The notes: a model not told the origin generated them from the letters alone. DNA of 10,000 nucleotides from Penaeus vannamei (GCF_042767895.1 NC_091553.1:48556157-48566156), one strand, 5' to 3'. Shown: positions 1-8,760, counted from the stretch's first letter. Made by a program: numbers and translations.

Positions 1-32
1 CCCCCCCCCAAAAAAAAACAAACAAAAAAAAA
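1..32. repeat. C9 run followed by A-rich low-complexity DNA
   Basis: The window opens with nine C, then A runs broken by single C bases. It is homopolymer-type low-complexity sequence cut by the window edge, so its full extent is unknown. Confidence 0.85.
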
Positions 33-91
33 CGATAAATTTAGAATATATCTTCAAGAATTTCCCGCTACATCATAACTTTCGAACTTTA

Positions 92-581
92 TAACCAACG
101 GGAAAATTGCTAGAGTGGCAACACTGGACTACACTAGATGGCAATCTGGATAGGAAGAACATTTACCATGTCTTTAAAGTCCTTTTGGGGAGCTCCAAAA
201 AGCCTGGAAAAGAACAACTCGACAGATCTTTCCTCAACGACTTTCAGAACAACAGATCTGGGAAACTGTTGAGGATAGAAGATACTATTGCTACTGAAGT
301 GAAGATGGACAATGTGCTTCTCACTCCCGCAGTAAGTGATCTTTCCATCATACATGGGCACTTCTTTTGCCAACCGATGAACTGACTGTGATAACGAAAA
401 TGTCCGCAGACACTCGAAGGCAAAATCCTCACATGAACACGAGGGCGAAGCGGATCCCACTTGATCGGGGGAAACAAGCTGGGACGATGAACCAAAACAG
501 AATAACACTATGAGGATTGGAAGCGAATTCCTTGCAAAAAAAAGAAAAAAAGATACGACCAACAATACATGACACAGACTC
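92..581 (+). pseudogene. Possible decayed coding block, family not recognised
   Basis: This is the only extended stretch whose composition looks like ordinary protein-coding DNA rather than repeat. One plus-strand frame is open from after the stop at 92-94 to a TGA at 383-385. It reads as a mixed-composition soluble-type protein (LEWQHWTTLDG near the start, KKPGKEQLDRSFLNDFQ in the middle, IIHGHFFCQPMN at the end). The only in-frame ATGs are late (304 and 377), so no convincing initiator is present. Immediately after the TGA, the frame starting at 381 becomes open and again looks protein-like (SWDDEPKQNN, AKKRKKRYDQQY). It is interrupted by one TGA at 462-464, which could be a decayed CGA codon. 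This pattern fits an exon or transposon remnant with one frameshift and one nonsense change. The minus strand is also open over 134-583 (CEDFAFECLRTF, VPMYDGKITYC), so strand and coding status are uncertain. I do not recognise the family. Confidence 0.3.
110..150 (+). repeat. Short imperfect direct repeat
   Basis: The motif CTAGAGTGGCAACACTGG (110-127) recurs as CTAGATGGCAATCTGG (135-150), 25 bases downstream, with two single-base gaps and one substitution. It could be a local slippage duplication or an internal repeat of whatever coding unit lay here. It does not match a known control element that I recognise. Confidence 0.45.
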
Positions 582-608
582 AAAAAAAAAAAAAAAAAAA
601 AAGATGAA

Positions 609-675
<67 letters not shown>

Positions 676-709
676 GGCGCCCTATAACTCAAAAAAAAAA
701 AAAAAAAAA
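582..709. repeat. A21 - (AG)28 - A19 compound microsatellite
   Basis: Twenty-one A bases (582-602) are followed by GATGAAAAAGAA, then (AG)28 (615-670), a 20-base unique spacer, and A19 (691-709). Both homopolymers are preceded by ACTC and followed by GATGA, so the homopolymer and its flanks appear twice. It could be a local duplication, or two A-rich retroposed tails from which the AG array grew. Confidence 0.9.
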
Positions 710-790
710 GATGATGTGATAATTGGTGACATCGCGTGATAGACCAACGTAAGCAAAAATAAATCATGAACGACAAACAACAAACAGTTT

Positions 791-866
791 CAGGAGAGCG
801 AACGGACCAATAATCATTGTGATATTAGCCAAATATGGTTCGTGTAACTAATGATGACAATAGCAA
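791..866 (+). repeat. Dispersed ~76 bp repeat, copy A
   Basis: This segment aligns without gaps to 1710-1785 in the same orientation, with 65 of 76 bases identical by my hand count (about 86%). The last 28 bases (839-866), including TTCGTGTAACTAATGATGAC, are identical in both copies. The flanks do not match, so this is a bounded element rather than part of a large tandem duplication. The family is not recognised. It may be a fragment of an interspersed repeat. Confidence 0.85.
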
Positions 867-1110
867 TACTAAGAGATCACACTGTATTTTTCTTGGAGCA
901 AGATATGAACTCGGGTGACAGATAGAAAAAAAAAAGTTATTTAGCGCAGAGAATGAACAGAATAGGTGACAAAATTCCTCCCTGCTGGATGCCCACGCCG
1001 AGACAAATCTTGTAAGTGTCTCAACGTTTCAGATAACTATTGATCAGTACAAAGTGTTCGGTTTTAAATCGGCTTTGAAAGTTATAAAAGACAAATAATT
1101 GCAGTAATGG

Positions 1111-1124
1111 AATAAATATTTATT
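1111..1124. repeat. 14 bp perfect AT palindrome
   Basis: AATAAATATTTATT equals its own reverse complement. It contains an AATAAA-like hexamer in both orientations, but no transcription unit is visible that would use it as a polyadenylation signal. In AT-rich DNA this can arise by chance. Confidence 0.5.
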
Positions 1125-1581
1125 ATGAATTCCAGTTATCCGAATGGTCTCACCAGAAAAGCAAAAGCAAGTAGTAGAATATCAAAACAAAACTCTTCAT
1201 TACTGGACAGTTTCTGAACCGTGTAAAACGCAGTCAAAAATAAATAAACAAATAATTTGGTTTGAAAATTGGTTTAAATACAGGATCATAAGATCTTTTT
1301 GGAGTGATTACATAGCCTATCTATTAAGATATCCTACATAGCTCTCCCTATTTTAGAACACTGGGAAAAACTCTCACACCATGAAGAAGGAAATCACAGG
1401 CTATGTTCTTGTCTTTATTCAGAACACTGAATTTCAGTCAGAGACGTTGGTGAATTGCTGGCTTATGTGGGTCTTCTTCACGCCAGTCGAGGAAAACATA
1501 CACCAGGAATATCTACAAAAAAACAACAACAACAATAAAAAAACATTATATATATCAGGAGAGACATGCATAAAAAGGGAT

Positions 1582-1690
1582 ATCACCACCACCAACAGCA
1601 ACAATAACAACAACAACAACAACAACAATGATAATGATGATAATAATGATAATAGTAATAAAAATAATGATAATTATTAAAAAATTATAA
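1582..1690. repeat. Compound CAC/AAC/AAT/GAT trinucleotide array
   Basis: The array starts with CAC units, passes through CAA/AAC (about 1592-1628), and then becomes a degenerate mixture of GAT, AAT and AGT units to about 1680. All units are in phase, so a frame translating to poly-Asn/Asp passes through it. That frame reflects repeat phase and not a gene. Confidence 0.9.
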
Positions 1691-1709
1691 AAACATAAAT
1701 GAGGAAGAA

Positions 1710-1785
1710 CAGGAAAGCGAACAGACCAATTATCATTGTGCCAAAGGTCAAATTTGCTTCGTGTAACTAATGATGACAATAGCAA
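1710..1785 (+). repeat. Dispersed ~76 bp repeat, copy B
   Basis: This is the second copy of the element at 791-866, lying 919 bases downstream in direct orientation. Its identical 28-base end (1758-1785) leads into a loose ATGATGAT/ATAAT-rich stretch that continues to about 1975. That suggests the TGATGA within the element may have served as a starting point for trinucleotide expansion. Confidence 0.85.
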
Positions 1786-2018
1786 AAGTCATGGTATTGA
1801 TGATGATATGATAATATGGCAGTATAAAGCTTATGTAGAAATAGTAATGGTGATACTGATAGTAACATGTCAGTATAAAGGTACTACTATTAATGATGAT
1901 GGACAGAAAACCATAGTTATGGCAGTAAAACATGATTAGTAAATACAGGAATAATGATGATAATAATAATAACTGCGAGATAATAAAGGATGGAAAGGAA
2001 AGAGGAACACAATGAAGC
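1786..2018. repeat. Diffuse GAT/AAT-rich, degenerate microsatellite
   Basis: Irregular TGATGATGATATGATAAT-like runs alternate with unique sequence, most clearly at 1796-1815, 1889-1900 and 1951-1972. It reads as an eroded trinucleotide array leading up to the GA block. No gene is visible. Confidence 0.6.
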
Positions 2019-2724
<706 letters not shown>

Positions 2725-3096
2725 ACATACTCAACATATTTCAGAACAACTTCGGAGTCTACTTTCTACTTCCCCGAAACATCTTCAATCACACAGCCAC
2801 TGAACAAGACTTAAAATGGCACAAAAAAAAAAAAAAAAAAAAAAAAAATTACATGGCTACATCTAATTACGGCAAATGACCTTACGAAGTTTATTATTCA
2901 AGAACCAATTACGTTATCGAGTAATCACAAACAGGAATTCATAATCGGAGGTAATACCCTTTGCGCTCTGTTTAATTAACATATATCGTGGGAAGGGATC
3001 TCCGGGTTTTAATAAACATTATTTTTGAAAGTATTATTAACTTTGAGGCGTAGCTTTTTCTAGGGTTTAATATTTCATCTTTTGATATTTCTACAT
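2725..3096. other. AT-rich non-repetitive stretch with A26 run
   Basis: About 370 bases of unique-looking AT-rich DNA hold a perfect A26 homopolymer at 2823-2848. The bases before the A run carry no AATAAA within the usual distance, so a processed-transcript tail is not well supported. An AATAAA occurs at about 3011-3016, without context. No coding frame or RNA gene is visible. Confidence 0.6.
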
Positions 3097-3147
3097 TTCT
3101 GTTTATTATTATTATTTTTTATTTATTTATTCATTTTTTATTAATAG
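3097..3147. repeat. TTA/TTTA-rich low-complexity stretch
   Basis: TTATTATTATT followed by TTTATTTATTTATT-type units and T runs. It is a short degenerate AT microsatellite. Confidence 0.75.
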
Positions 3148-3156
3148 TGTGTAACT

Positions 3157-3656
3157 GGCAATGATGTGATAATGATGATTGTGATGTTAATGAGGGTTAA
3201 AATTTATGGTAGTAATAGGGGTGATGATAACAAAATGAATAATGTTAATAACTTTTATGATGATAAAAATGATGATGATAGAAATGATGATGATACTAAT
3301 AATTATAATGATAATCATAATGATAATGGTAATGATAATAATATCAACGATAATGGTAATATGGATAATGATAATAGTAATGATAGCGATGATGATAATG
3401 GCAACGTTACTAATGATAATAATGAAAATAATAATGATGATAATGATAATAATAATGATATTAATTGTAATGATAATAATGATAAAAATAGTAATATTAA
3501 TGATGATAAAAATAGTAATATTAATGATAATAAAAATAGTAATATTAATGATAAAAAAGACGGTAATATTAATGATAATAGAAATAATAACTGATATCAT
3601 ATAATAAAAGATAATGATGAGATTACTAATGATAACAACAATAATGATAATAAGGC
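3157..3656. repeat. Degenerate AAT/GAT trinucleotide array, ~0.5 kb
   Basis: The array is built of in-phase GAT, AAT, GGT, AGT and AAA units. One frame reads as an Asn/Asp-rich chain of about 140 residues (3166-3594), while the others read Ile/Met-rich or, on the minus strand, Ile-rich. The Asn/Asp frame would begin with GTG and has no non-repetitive domain, so I do not call a gene. The array starts just after GTGTAACT (3149-3156), a motif also present just before the TGATGA in both copies of the 76 bp dispersed repeat. Confidence 0.93.
3481..3590 (+). repeat. 24 bp minisatellite inside the AAT/GAT array
   Basis: Four in-register 24 bp units occupy 3481-3504, 3505-3528, 3529-3552 and 3553-3576, followed by a partial fifth. 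The unit is a GAT/AAT triplet, then AAA AAT AGT AAT ATT AAT GAT. The first two units are identical, the third has one change and the fourth is more divergent. The translated unit is DKNSNIND. This is tandem duplication at a second scale on top of the trinucleotide array. Confidence 0.88.
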
Positions 3657-3706
3657 TTTGGTTAATCAAGAAGAGAGACTGACAAAAAAATACAGATTAG
3701 AGAATT

Positions 3707-3956
3707 TTCCTCCATTTTCTTTCCTCTTCAATCCCCTTCCTCTACCTCCACTTTCTTCCCCTCTCTTTCTCTTCCAACTTCCTCTATCTCCCTTCTTCTT
3801 TCCCTCCACTTCTCTCCCTTCCATCTTCCTCCATCTAGGGTTTGAAAAAAGGCAATAACGAGATAAGACAAAAAGTAAAAATATAGAAAAAAAACGAAAG
3901 AAAAAAAGAAAGAAAGAAAAAGAAAGAAAAGGAAGGAAAAAAAGACTGGAAAGTTA
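3707..3956. repeat. Pyrimidine tract followed by purine tract
   Basis: Positions 3707-3836 are almost only C and T (CTTCCTC/CTCCCTT units). After the short junction CTAGGGTTTG the strand switches to A/G-rich sequence up to about 3955. This second part includes (GAAA)n-like runs at 3896-3945. It is a small version of the large pyrimidine-to-purine switch at 6651-9889. Confidence 0.85.
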
Positions 3957-4116
3957 AACGGATAGGAAGGTGCAGAATAGTACAGCCATGTCCACTGTGA
4001 TTGCATTTTAATTACTTTGTTTACACATAGATGGCTCCACAAGCGCTGAGTTACCAGCGAGTCAATTACTATTCCAACCTTTCGCTCTTTTTATTGATTT
4101 TAGAGAAGATTATTAT
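3957..4116. other. Short single-copy-looking stretch
   Basis: About 160 bases of mixed composition between two repeats. An ATG at 4031 (ATGGCTCCACAAGCGCTGAG) opens a frame that runs straight into the (CT)n array, giving roughly 30 ordinary residues before Ser-Leu repeat. This is not enough to call a gene. The segment could belong to a dispersed repeat, since it is the kind of short unique island that flanks microsatellites here, but I cannot identify one. Confidence 0.4.
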
Positions 4117-4683
<567 letters not shown>

Positions 4684-4962
4684 AAATGATAATGGAGATA
4701 ATGATAGTAATAATAGTAATAATAATAATAGTAATAGTGATGATAGTAATAATGCTAATGATAATGATAATAATAGTAATAATGATAATAGCAATAGTGA
4801 TAATAATAGTAATGATTATAATAGCAATAGTGATAATAATAGTAATAAAAATAATATCAATAATGATGATAATAGTAATAATAATAATAGTAATAGTGAT
4901 AATAGTAATAATGCTAATGATAATAATAATAATGATAATATAATGATAATAATATTGGTTGA
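4684..4962. repeat. AAT/AGT/GAT array with higher-order structure
   Basis: The array is an in-phase mixture of AAT, AGT, GAT and ATT triplets. A 54-base segment at 4712-4765 recurs at 4871-4924 with one mismatch (159-base spacing). A 27-base segment at 4787-4813 recurs perfectly at 4820-4846 (33-base spacing). These nested duplications show block duplication as well as triplet slippage. Ile/Met-rich open frames follow from the repeat phase. Confidence 0.93.
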
Positions 4963-5116
4963 TAATATACATTAGTGACGTAGGATGATAATTATGAAAT
5001 AGAATAATAAAATAGCTTAAAGAAGTGATAATTTAGGGTAATAAAACAGTGATAGGAAAATAATTGATAATAATAGTGGATAGTAAAGAAAAAATTGTGC
5101 CGATTCTGCGATGACT
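4963..5116. other. AT-rich spacer with decayed ATAAT units
   Basis: This 150-base stretch contains scattered GATAAT and AATAAT units and otherwise unremarkable AT-rich DNA. It looks like the eroded edge of the neighbouring arrays. Confidence 0.55.
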
Positions 5117-5480
5117 ATGAGGATTCTGATGATGATGGTAATGATGATGATGATGGTGATGATAATGATGATGGTGATGGTGACGATGATGGTGTCGATG
5201 ATGATGGTGATGATGGTGATGGTGAAGATTATAATGATGGTGATGATGCTAATAATGATGGTGATGATGATGATAGTAATGATGGTGATGATGATGATAG
5301 TAATGATGGTGATGATGATGCTAATAATGATGGTGATGATGATGATAGTAATGATGGTGATGATGATAATTATGATAATGATGATGGTGAATTAAGGTGC
5401 CGATGGTGATAATGATGATAGTGAATATCATGACGATGCTTCTTCTGCTGCTGCTGATGATGATGATAGCAATGATAACG
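5117..5480. repeat. GAT/GGT trinucleotide array with 72 bp period
   Basis: GAT and GGT triplets dominate, with AAT, AGT and GCT as minor units. The phrase GCTAATAATGATGGTGATG occurs at 5248 and again at 5320, a 72-base (24-triplet) spacing, with intervening AGT AAT GAT GGT blocks repeated three times. The Asp-rich frame over 5095-5409 would begin with TTG and has only a short non-repeat leader (CRFCDDYEDS), so a gene is not supported. After 5400 the array degenerates through CTG/CTT units near 5440-5455. Confidence 0.92.
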
Positions 5481-5708
5481 ATGATCATGGAACGGATAAA
5501 AAAGATAAAAAAATGACCTCGCAGTATGACATTATCTGCATCCGAATATTACAAGGCACACGACACCCAACTTCCGGTCTGGCAGTCTGGCTGAAGGGAA
5601 AAATATGTGAGAAAATGATTGAAGAAACCGTCTAAGAGAAACTATAGGCGGAGAAGAGAATAATGTTTAACAAAGGAAGATGGTGAAAAAAAAATAGTGT
5701 TGATTGAT
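5481..5708. other. Single-copy-looking spacer
   Basis: About 230 bases of mixed composition that contain no recognisable gene. A short direct repeat (GTCTGGCAGTCTGGCTG, about 5577-5593) is present. The segment ends in an A-rich run just before the GTT array. Confidence 0.6.
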
Positions 5709-5723
5709 TATTGTTGTTGTTGC

Positions 5724-5772
<49 letters not shown>

Positions 5773-5774
5773 GC

Positions 5775-5811
<37 letters not shown>
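5709..5811. repeat. (GTT)n microsatellite, ~34 units
   Basis: A nearly perfect TTG/GTT array broken only by two TGC units (near 5721 and 5773). On the minus strand it is (AAC)n, encoding poly-Asn, poly-Thr or poly-Gln according to frame. None of these has a flanking coding sequence. Confidence 0.97.
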
Positions 5812-5881
5812 ATTATTATTATCATTATTAACATTATTATTATCATTGTTATTATTATTATTTCTATTGTCATCATTATTA

Positions 5882-5924
<43 letters not shown>

Positions 5925-5962
5925 TTTCAATTATTTTCATTATTGTTATTATCATGATCATT
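5812..5962. repeat. (ATT)n microsatellite, imperfect
   Basis: The GTT array changes abruptly to ATT units at about 5812, in the same triplet phase. ATC, ATG and ACA variants follow. The purest run is about 13 units at 5884-5923. The shared phase suggests one array that was converted by a G-to-A change spread by slippage, or the reverse. Confidence 0.94.
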
Positions 5963-6036
5963 ATTCTAATTATTGTTCGCGTTTGATCAGTTCAATGACT
6001 AGAAGAAGACAAACAAGATTTTTTTTTTTATTGGCG

Positions 6037-6044
6037 TGACGTCA
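6037..6044. promoter_or_regulatory. Full CRE palindrome TGACGTCA
   Basis: The sequence GGCGTGACGTCATTAAG contains the perfect cyclic-AMP response element palindrome bound by CREB/ATF-type bZIP factors in animals. It sits in a ~110-base non-repeat island between the ATT array and the GATA block. No promoter or transcript start is visible nearby, and an 8-mer can occur by chance, so function is only a possibility. Confidence 0.2.
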
Positions 6045-6071
6045 TTAAGTGCTCAGCGTGAAAGGAAGAAG

Positions 6072-6314
<243 letters not shown>

Positions 6315-6316
<2 letters not shown>

Positions 6317-6458
6317 GAGAACAAAACAAAAGAAAAGAAAAGAACTTCAGAAACACCAACTTCCTTAAGTTACGAAGTACGCTGAAGAGATAGTTAGGAA
6401 GATAAGATCATGCCAAGGTTTATTGGATGCCTTGCTGGTGCGAGGAAGAGAGAGCAGA
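6315..6458. other. Spacer with (AAAAG)n-like stretch
   Basis: AACAAAACAAAAGAAAAGAAAAG at its start is a short pentanucleotide-like run. The remainder (6344-6458) is mixed-composition DNA with an ATG at 6410 whose frame passes into the GAT array. No gene is supported. Confidence 0.55.
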
Positions 6459-6615
6459 AGGTGATAACAATGGTGATGAGGATAATGAGGATAATGAGGA
6501 TGATGATGATGATAATGATGATAATGAGGATGGTGAGGATGATGGTGATGATAATGGTGATGATGATGGTGATGATGATGATAATGGTGATGATGGTGAT
6601 GGTGGTGGTAATTAT
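6459..6615. repeat. GAT/GGT/AAT trinucleotide array
   Basis: In-phase GAT, GGT, GAG and AAT triplets. Plus frames read Asp-rich or Met-rich and the minus frame reads poly-His with Tyr and Pro. It has the same unit types as the array at 5117-5480 but without the 72-base period. Confidence 0.93.
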
Positions 6616-6650
6616 TTTTTTTACACCTCTTTCTCCTTCTATACGTAGCC

Positions 6651-8027
6651 GCCACCTCTTCCATCTCTACTTCTTCCTCTCTCTCTCTCTCTCCTTCTCC
6701 TCTTTCATTTCGATCTTCTCATCTTGCCTCCTCTCTTTCTCTTCCTATGCCAGCTTCACCTCTTACCCTCCCTTCTCTCTCTTTCCCCTTCCTTCCTCTT
6801 CCTCTTCTCCATTTCCTCCATTCTCCTCTCCACCTCCTTCCTCCCCCTTTCCGTCTTCTTCTCTCCCTCCGTTTCCTCGATCTACCCTTCCTATATTTCT
6901 ATCTGGATCTCCTCCTCTTCCTCCATCTCCCTTTTCTTAATTTTCTTTCTCCTTCCTTTCTCTTTTTCCTCCATCTTCCTGTTTCTGCCTCGTCGTCTTG
7001 TTCCACTCCTTTCTTCTCTTCTCTTCTTCCACCTCCTCCTCTATCTTCGTTCATATCCCGCCCTCCTCGACCTCTGTCTCCTTCTCCCTTTCCTCCACCC
7101 CTTTCACCTCCATCATCTTCTGTTCCTCTTTTCCACCTCCTTCTTCTCCGTCTTCCTTCATTTCCTTTCTACTAAGCCGTCCTCTATTCCCACCTCCTTC
7201 CCTTACCCCTTCCTTCGCCTCCATCTTCATCCATTTTCCTCTATCTCCTCCCTCCTCTACCTCCTCCCCCCTTCTCCTCTCTTTTCCTCCCTCTCCTGCT
7301 CTTCCTCCCCTTCCCTCCACCACCTCTTTCCTTCCCCCTTCTCCCCCTCCTCCCCTTCCTCCACTTCCATCCTCCTCCATCTCTCTCTCCTTCCCCCTTC
7401 CCCTCCCCATCCTCCACCCCCTTCTCCCTCCTCCTCCTCCTTCTTCCTCCCTCCTTCCCTTCCTCCACTTCCCATCATCCTCCATCTCCCTCCATCTTTC
7501 TCTCTCCTTCCTCCACCACCTCCTCCACCATCTTCCTCCCCTTTCCTCCACCCCCCCTTCCCCTCCCCATATCTTCCCCCACCCCCCCTTTCTCCCCCTC
7601 CTCCCCTTCCTCCACTTCCATCATCCTCCATCTCCCTCCATCTCTCTCTCCTTCCCCCTCCCTCCCATCCTCCACCCCCTTTCTCCCTCTTCCTCCACTT
7701 CTTCCTCCTCCACTTCATCATCCTTCCTCCTCCCCTTCCTCCACTTCCATCATTCTTCCATCTCCCTCCATCTCTCTCCTTCCCCTTTCCTTTATCACTC
7801 CACTTCCATCATCCTCGATCTCCCTCTCCTCCCCTTCCTCCACTTCCATCATCCTCCATCTCCCTCCATCTCCCTCCTTCCCCCTTCCTTTATCACCTTC
7901 CTCCACCACTCTCTCTCCTCCCTCCATCCCTTCTCCCTTCCTCTCCTCTCCTCCACTTCCATCATCCTCCATCTCCCTCCATCTCCCTCCATCTCCCTCT
8001 CCTTCCCCCTTCCTTTATCACTCTCCT
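6651..8027. repeat. 1.38 kb polypyrimidine domain
   Basis: Almost every plus-strand base is C or T, in CTTCCT, CTCC, CCCTT and TTTCT combinations, with sparse A and G. Stop codons need purines, so frames of over 400 codons stay open (Ser/Leu/Pro-rich on plus, Gly/Glu/Arg-rich on minus). I treat these as artefacts. The left half is irregular. From about 7350 a degenerate minisatellite appears. The tract is capable of H-DNA triplex formation, and its C runs could form i-motifs. Confidence 0.95.
7352..8021. repeat. Degenerate CT-rich minisatellite
   Basis: A core beginning CCCCTTCCTCCACTTCCATC and continuing ATCCTCCATCTCCCTCCATC recurs. The CCACTT landmark falls at 7361, 7465, 7612, 7741, 7800 (partial), 7840 and 7953. 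A 3' landmark TTTATCAC follows at 7791, 7889 and 8014. Spacing is irregular (about 40-150 bases), so the units are separated by variable CT filler. The last unit abuts the CpG-rich hinge. Confidence 0.82.
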
Positions 8028-8098
8028 CGCGCGCACGGCCCGGCGCCTGCGATAAGCGACGGGAAAAATCGTTATGTGGAACGGGATGCTGAAAGATT
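8028..8098. other. CpG-rich hinge between CT and GA domains
   Basis: This ~70-base island is the only complex sequence between 6651 and 8850. It starts CGCGCGCACGGCCCGGCGCC and holds about a dozen CpG dinucleotides, in sharp contrast with the rest of the window. It sits exactly where the plus strand switches from nearly all pyrimidine to nearly all purine. It may be the loop or breakpoint of an inverted rearrangement, or a fragment of inserted GC-rich DNA. Its origin is unknown. Confidence 0.7.
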
Positions 8099-8760
8099 AA
8101 GCGGAGGGAGGGAGGGAGGAGAGGGAGGGAGGGAGAAGGGGAGGGGGAGGGAGGGAGAGGGAGAGGGAGGAGAGGGAGGGAGGGAGGGAGCAGGGAGGAG
8201 AGAGGGAGGGAGAGAGGGAGGGAGAGGGGAGGGGAAAGGGAGGGAGGAGGAGGAGAGGAAGGAGGGAGGGAAGAGGGGAGGGAGGGAGGAGAGGGAGGGA
8301 GAGATGGGGGGAGAGGGGGAGGAGAGGGGAAGGAGGAGGAGAGAAGGGAGGAGAGGAGAGGAGAGAAGGGGGGAGGAGGGGGAGGGGAGGGAGAGGGAAG
8401 GAGGAGAGGGAGGAAGGGAGGGAGGGAGGAAGAGGGAGGAGGAGGGAGGAGGGAGGGAGGAGGAGGGAGGGAGGGAGGAGGAGAGGAGAGGGAGGGAGGG
8501 GGAGGGGAGGGAGGGAGGAGGGAGGGAAGGAGGAGGGAGAGGAGGAGGAGAGGGAGGGAGGAGAGGGAGGGAGGAGGGAGGGAGGGAGGAGAGGGAGGCA
8601 GAGATGGAGGAAGAGGGAGAGGAGAGAGGAGGGAGAGGGAGGGAGGAGAGGGAGGGAGGAGAGGGAGGGAGAGATGGAGGAGAGGGGGAGGGAGAGAGAG
8701 AGGAGAGGGGGAGAAGAGGGGAGAGGAGGAGAGGAGAGGAGGGAGGAGGGAGGGAGAAGA

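Larger units (their letters stand above)
710..1581. other. AT-rich non-repetitive stretch, no gene supported
   Basis: This is about 870 bases of AT-rich, mostly single-copy-looking DNA. It contains one copy of the dispersed 76 bp repeat (791-866), an A10 run (926-935) and a 14 bp palindrome (1111-1124). Two ATG-initiated frames exist, 1144-1341 (65 codons) and 1381-1680 (99 codons, the second half running through the AAC/AAT array). Neither has recognisable domains. A GTAAGT donor-like hexamer occurs at about 1011-1016, without a convincing partner acceptor. I see no RNA gene. Confidence 0.6.

Noticed and set aside
936..1016. Possible mini-exon ending at a GTAAGT donor-like site
   Set aside because: The upstream acceptor lacks a polypyrimidine tract and no partner exon is visible. 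The open frame is only about 20 codons.
1144..1341. ATG-initiated 65-codon frame (MVSPEKQKQVVEYQ...)
   Set aside because: Short, no recognisable domain, weak start context, AT-rich surroundings and no supporting neighbours. Such frames are expected by chance.
1381..1680. ATG-initiated 99-codon frame with good start context (CACCATGA)
   Set aside because: Only about 50 residues are non-repetitive, and the rest is poly-Asn/Asp from the microsatellite. No domain or splice evidence.
2823..2848. A26 run as the tail of a processed retrocopy
   Set aside because: No upstream AATAAA at the usual distance, no coding similarity and no visible target-site duplication.
3166..3594. Asn/Asp-rich frame of 142 codons
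   Set aside because: Begins at GTG, lies wholly within the trinucleotide array and has no unique domain.
5647..5658. GGCGGAGAAGAG shared with the cores at 8854, 9122 and 9447
   Set aside because: Similarity stops after about 12 purine-rich bases and flanks differ, so chance is the simpler explanation.
6724..8092. Very long Pro/Ser/Leu-rich open frames (over 360-440 codons) in the CT domain
   Set aside because: C/T-only DNA cannot contain TAA, TAG or TGA. The frames overlap one another, follow the repeat, and show no domain.
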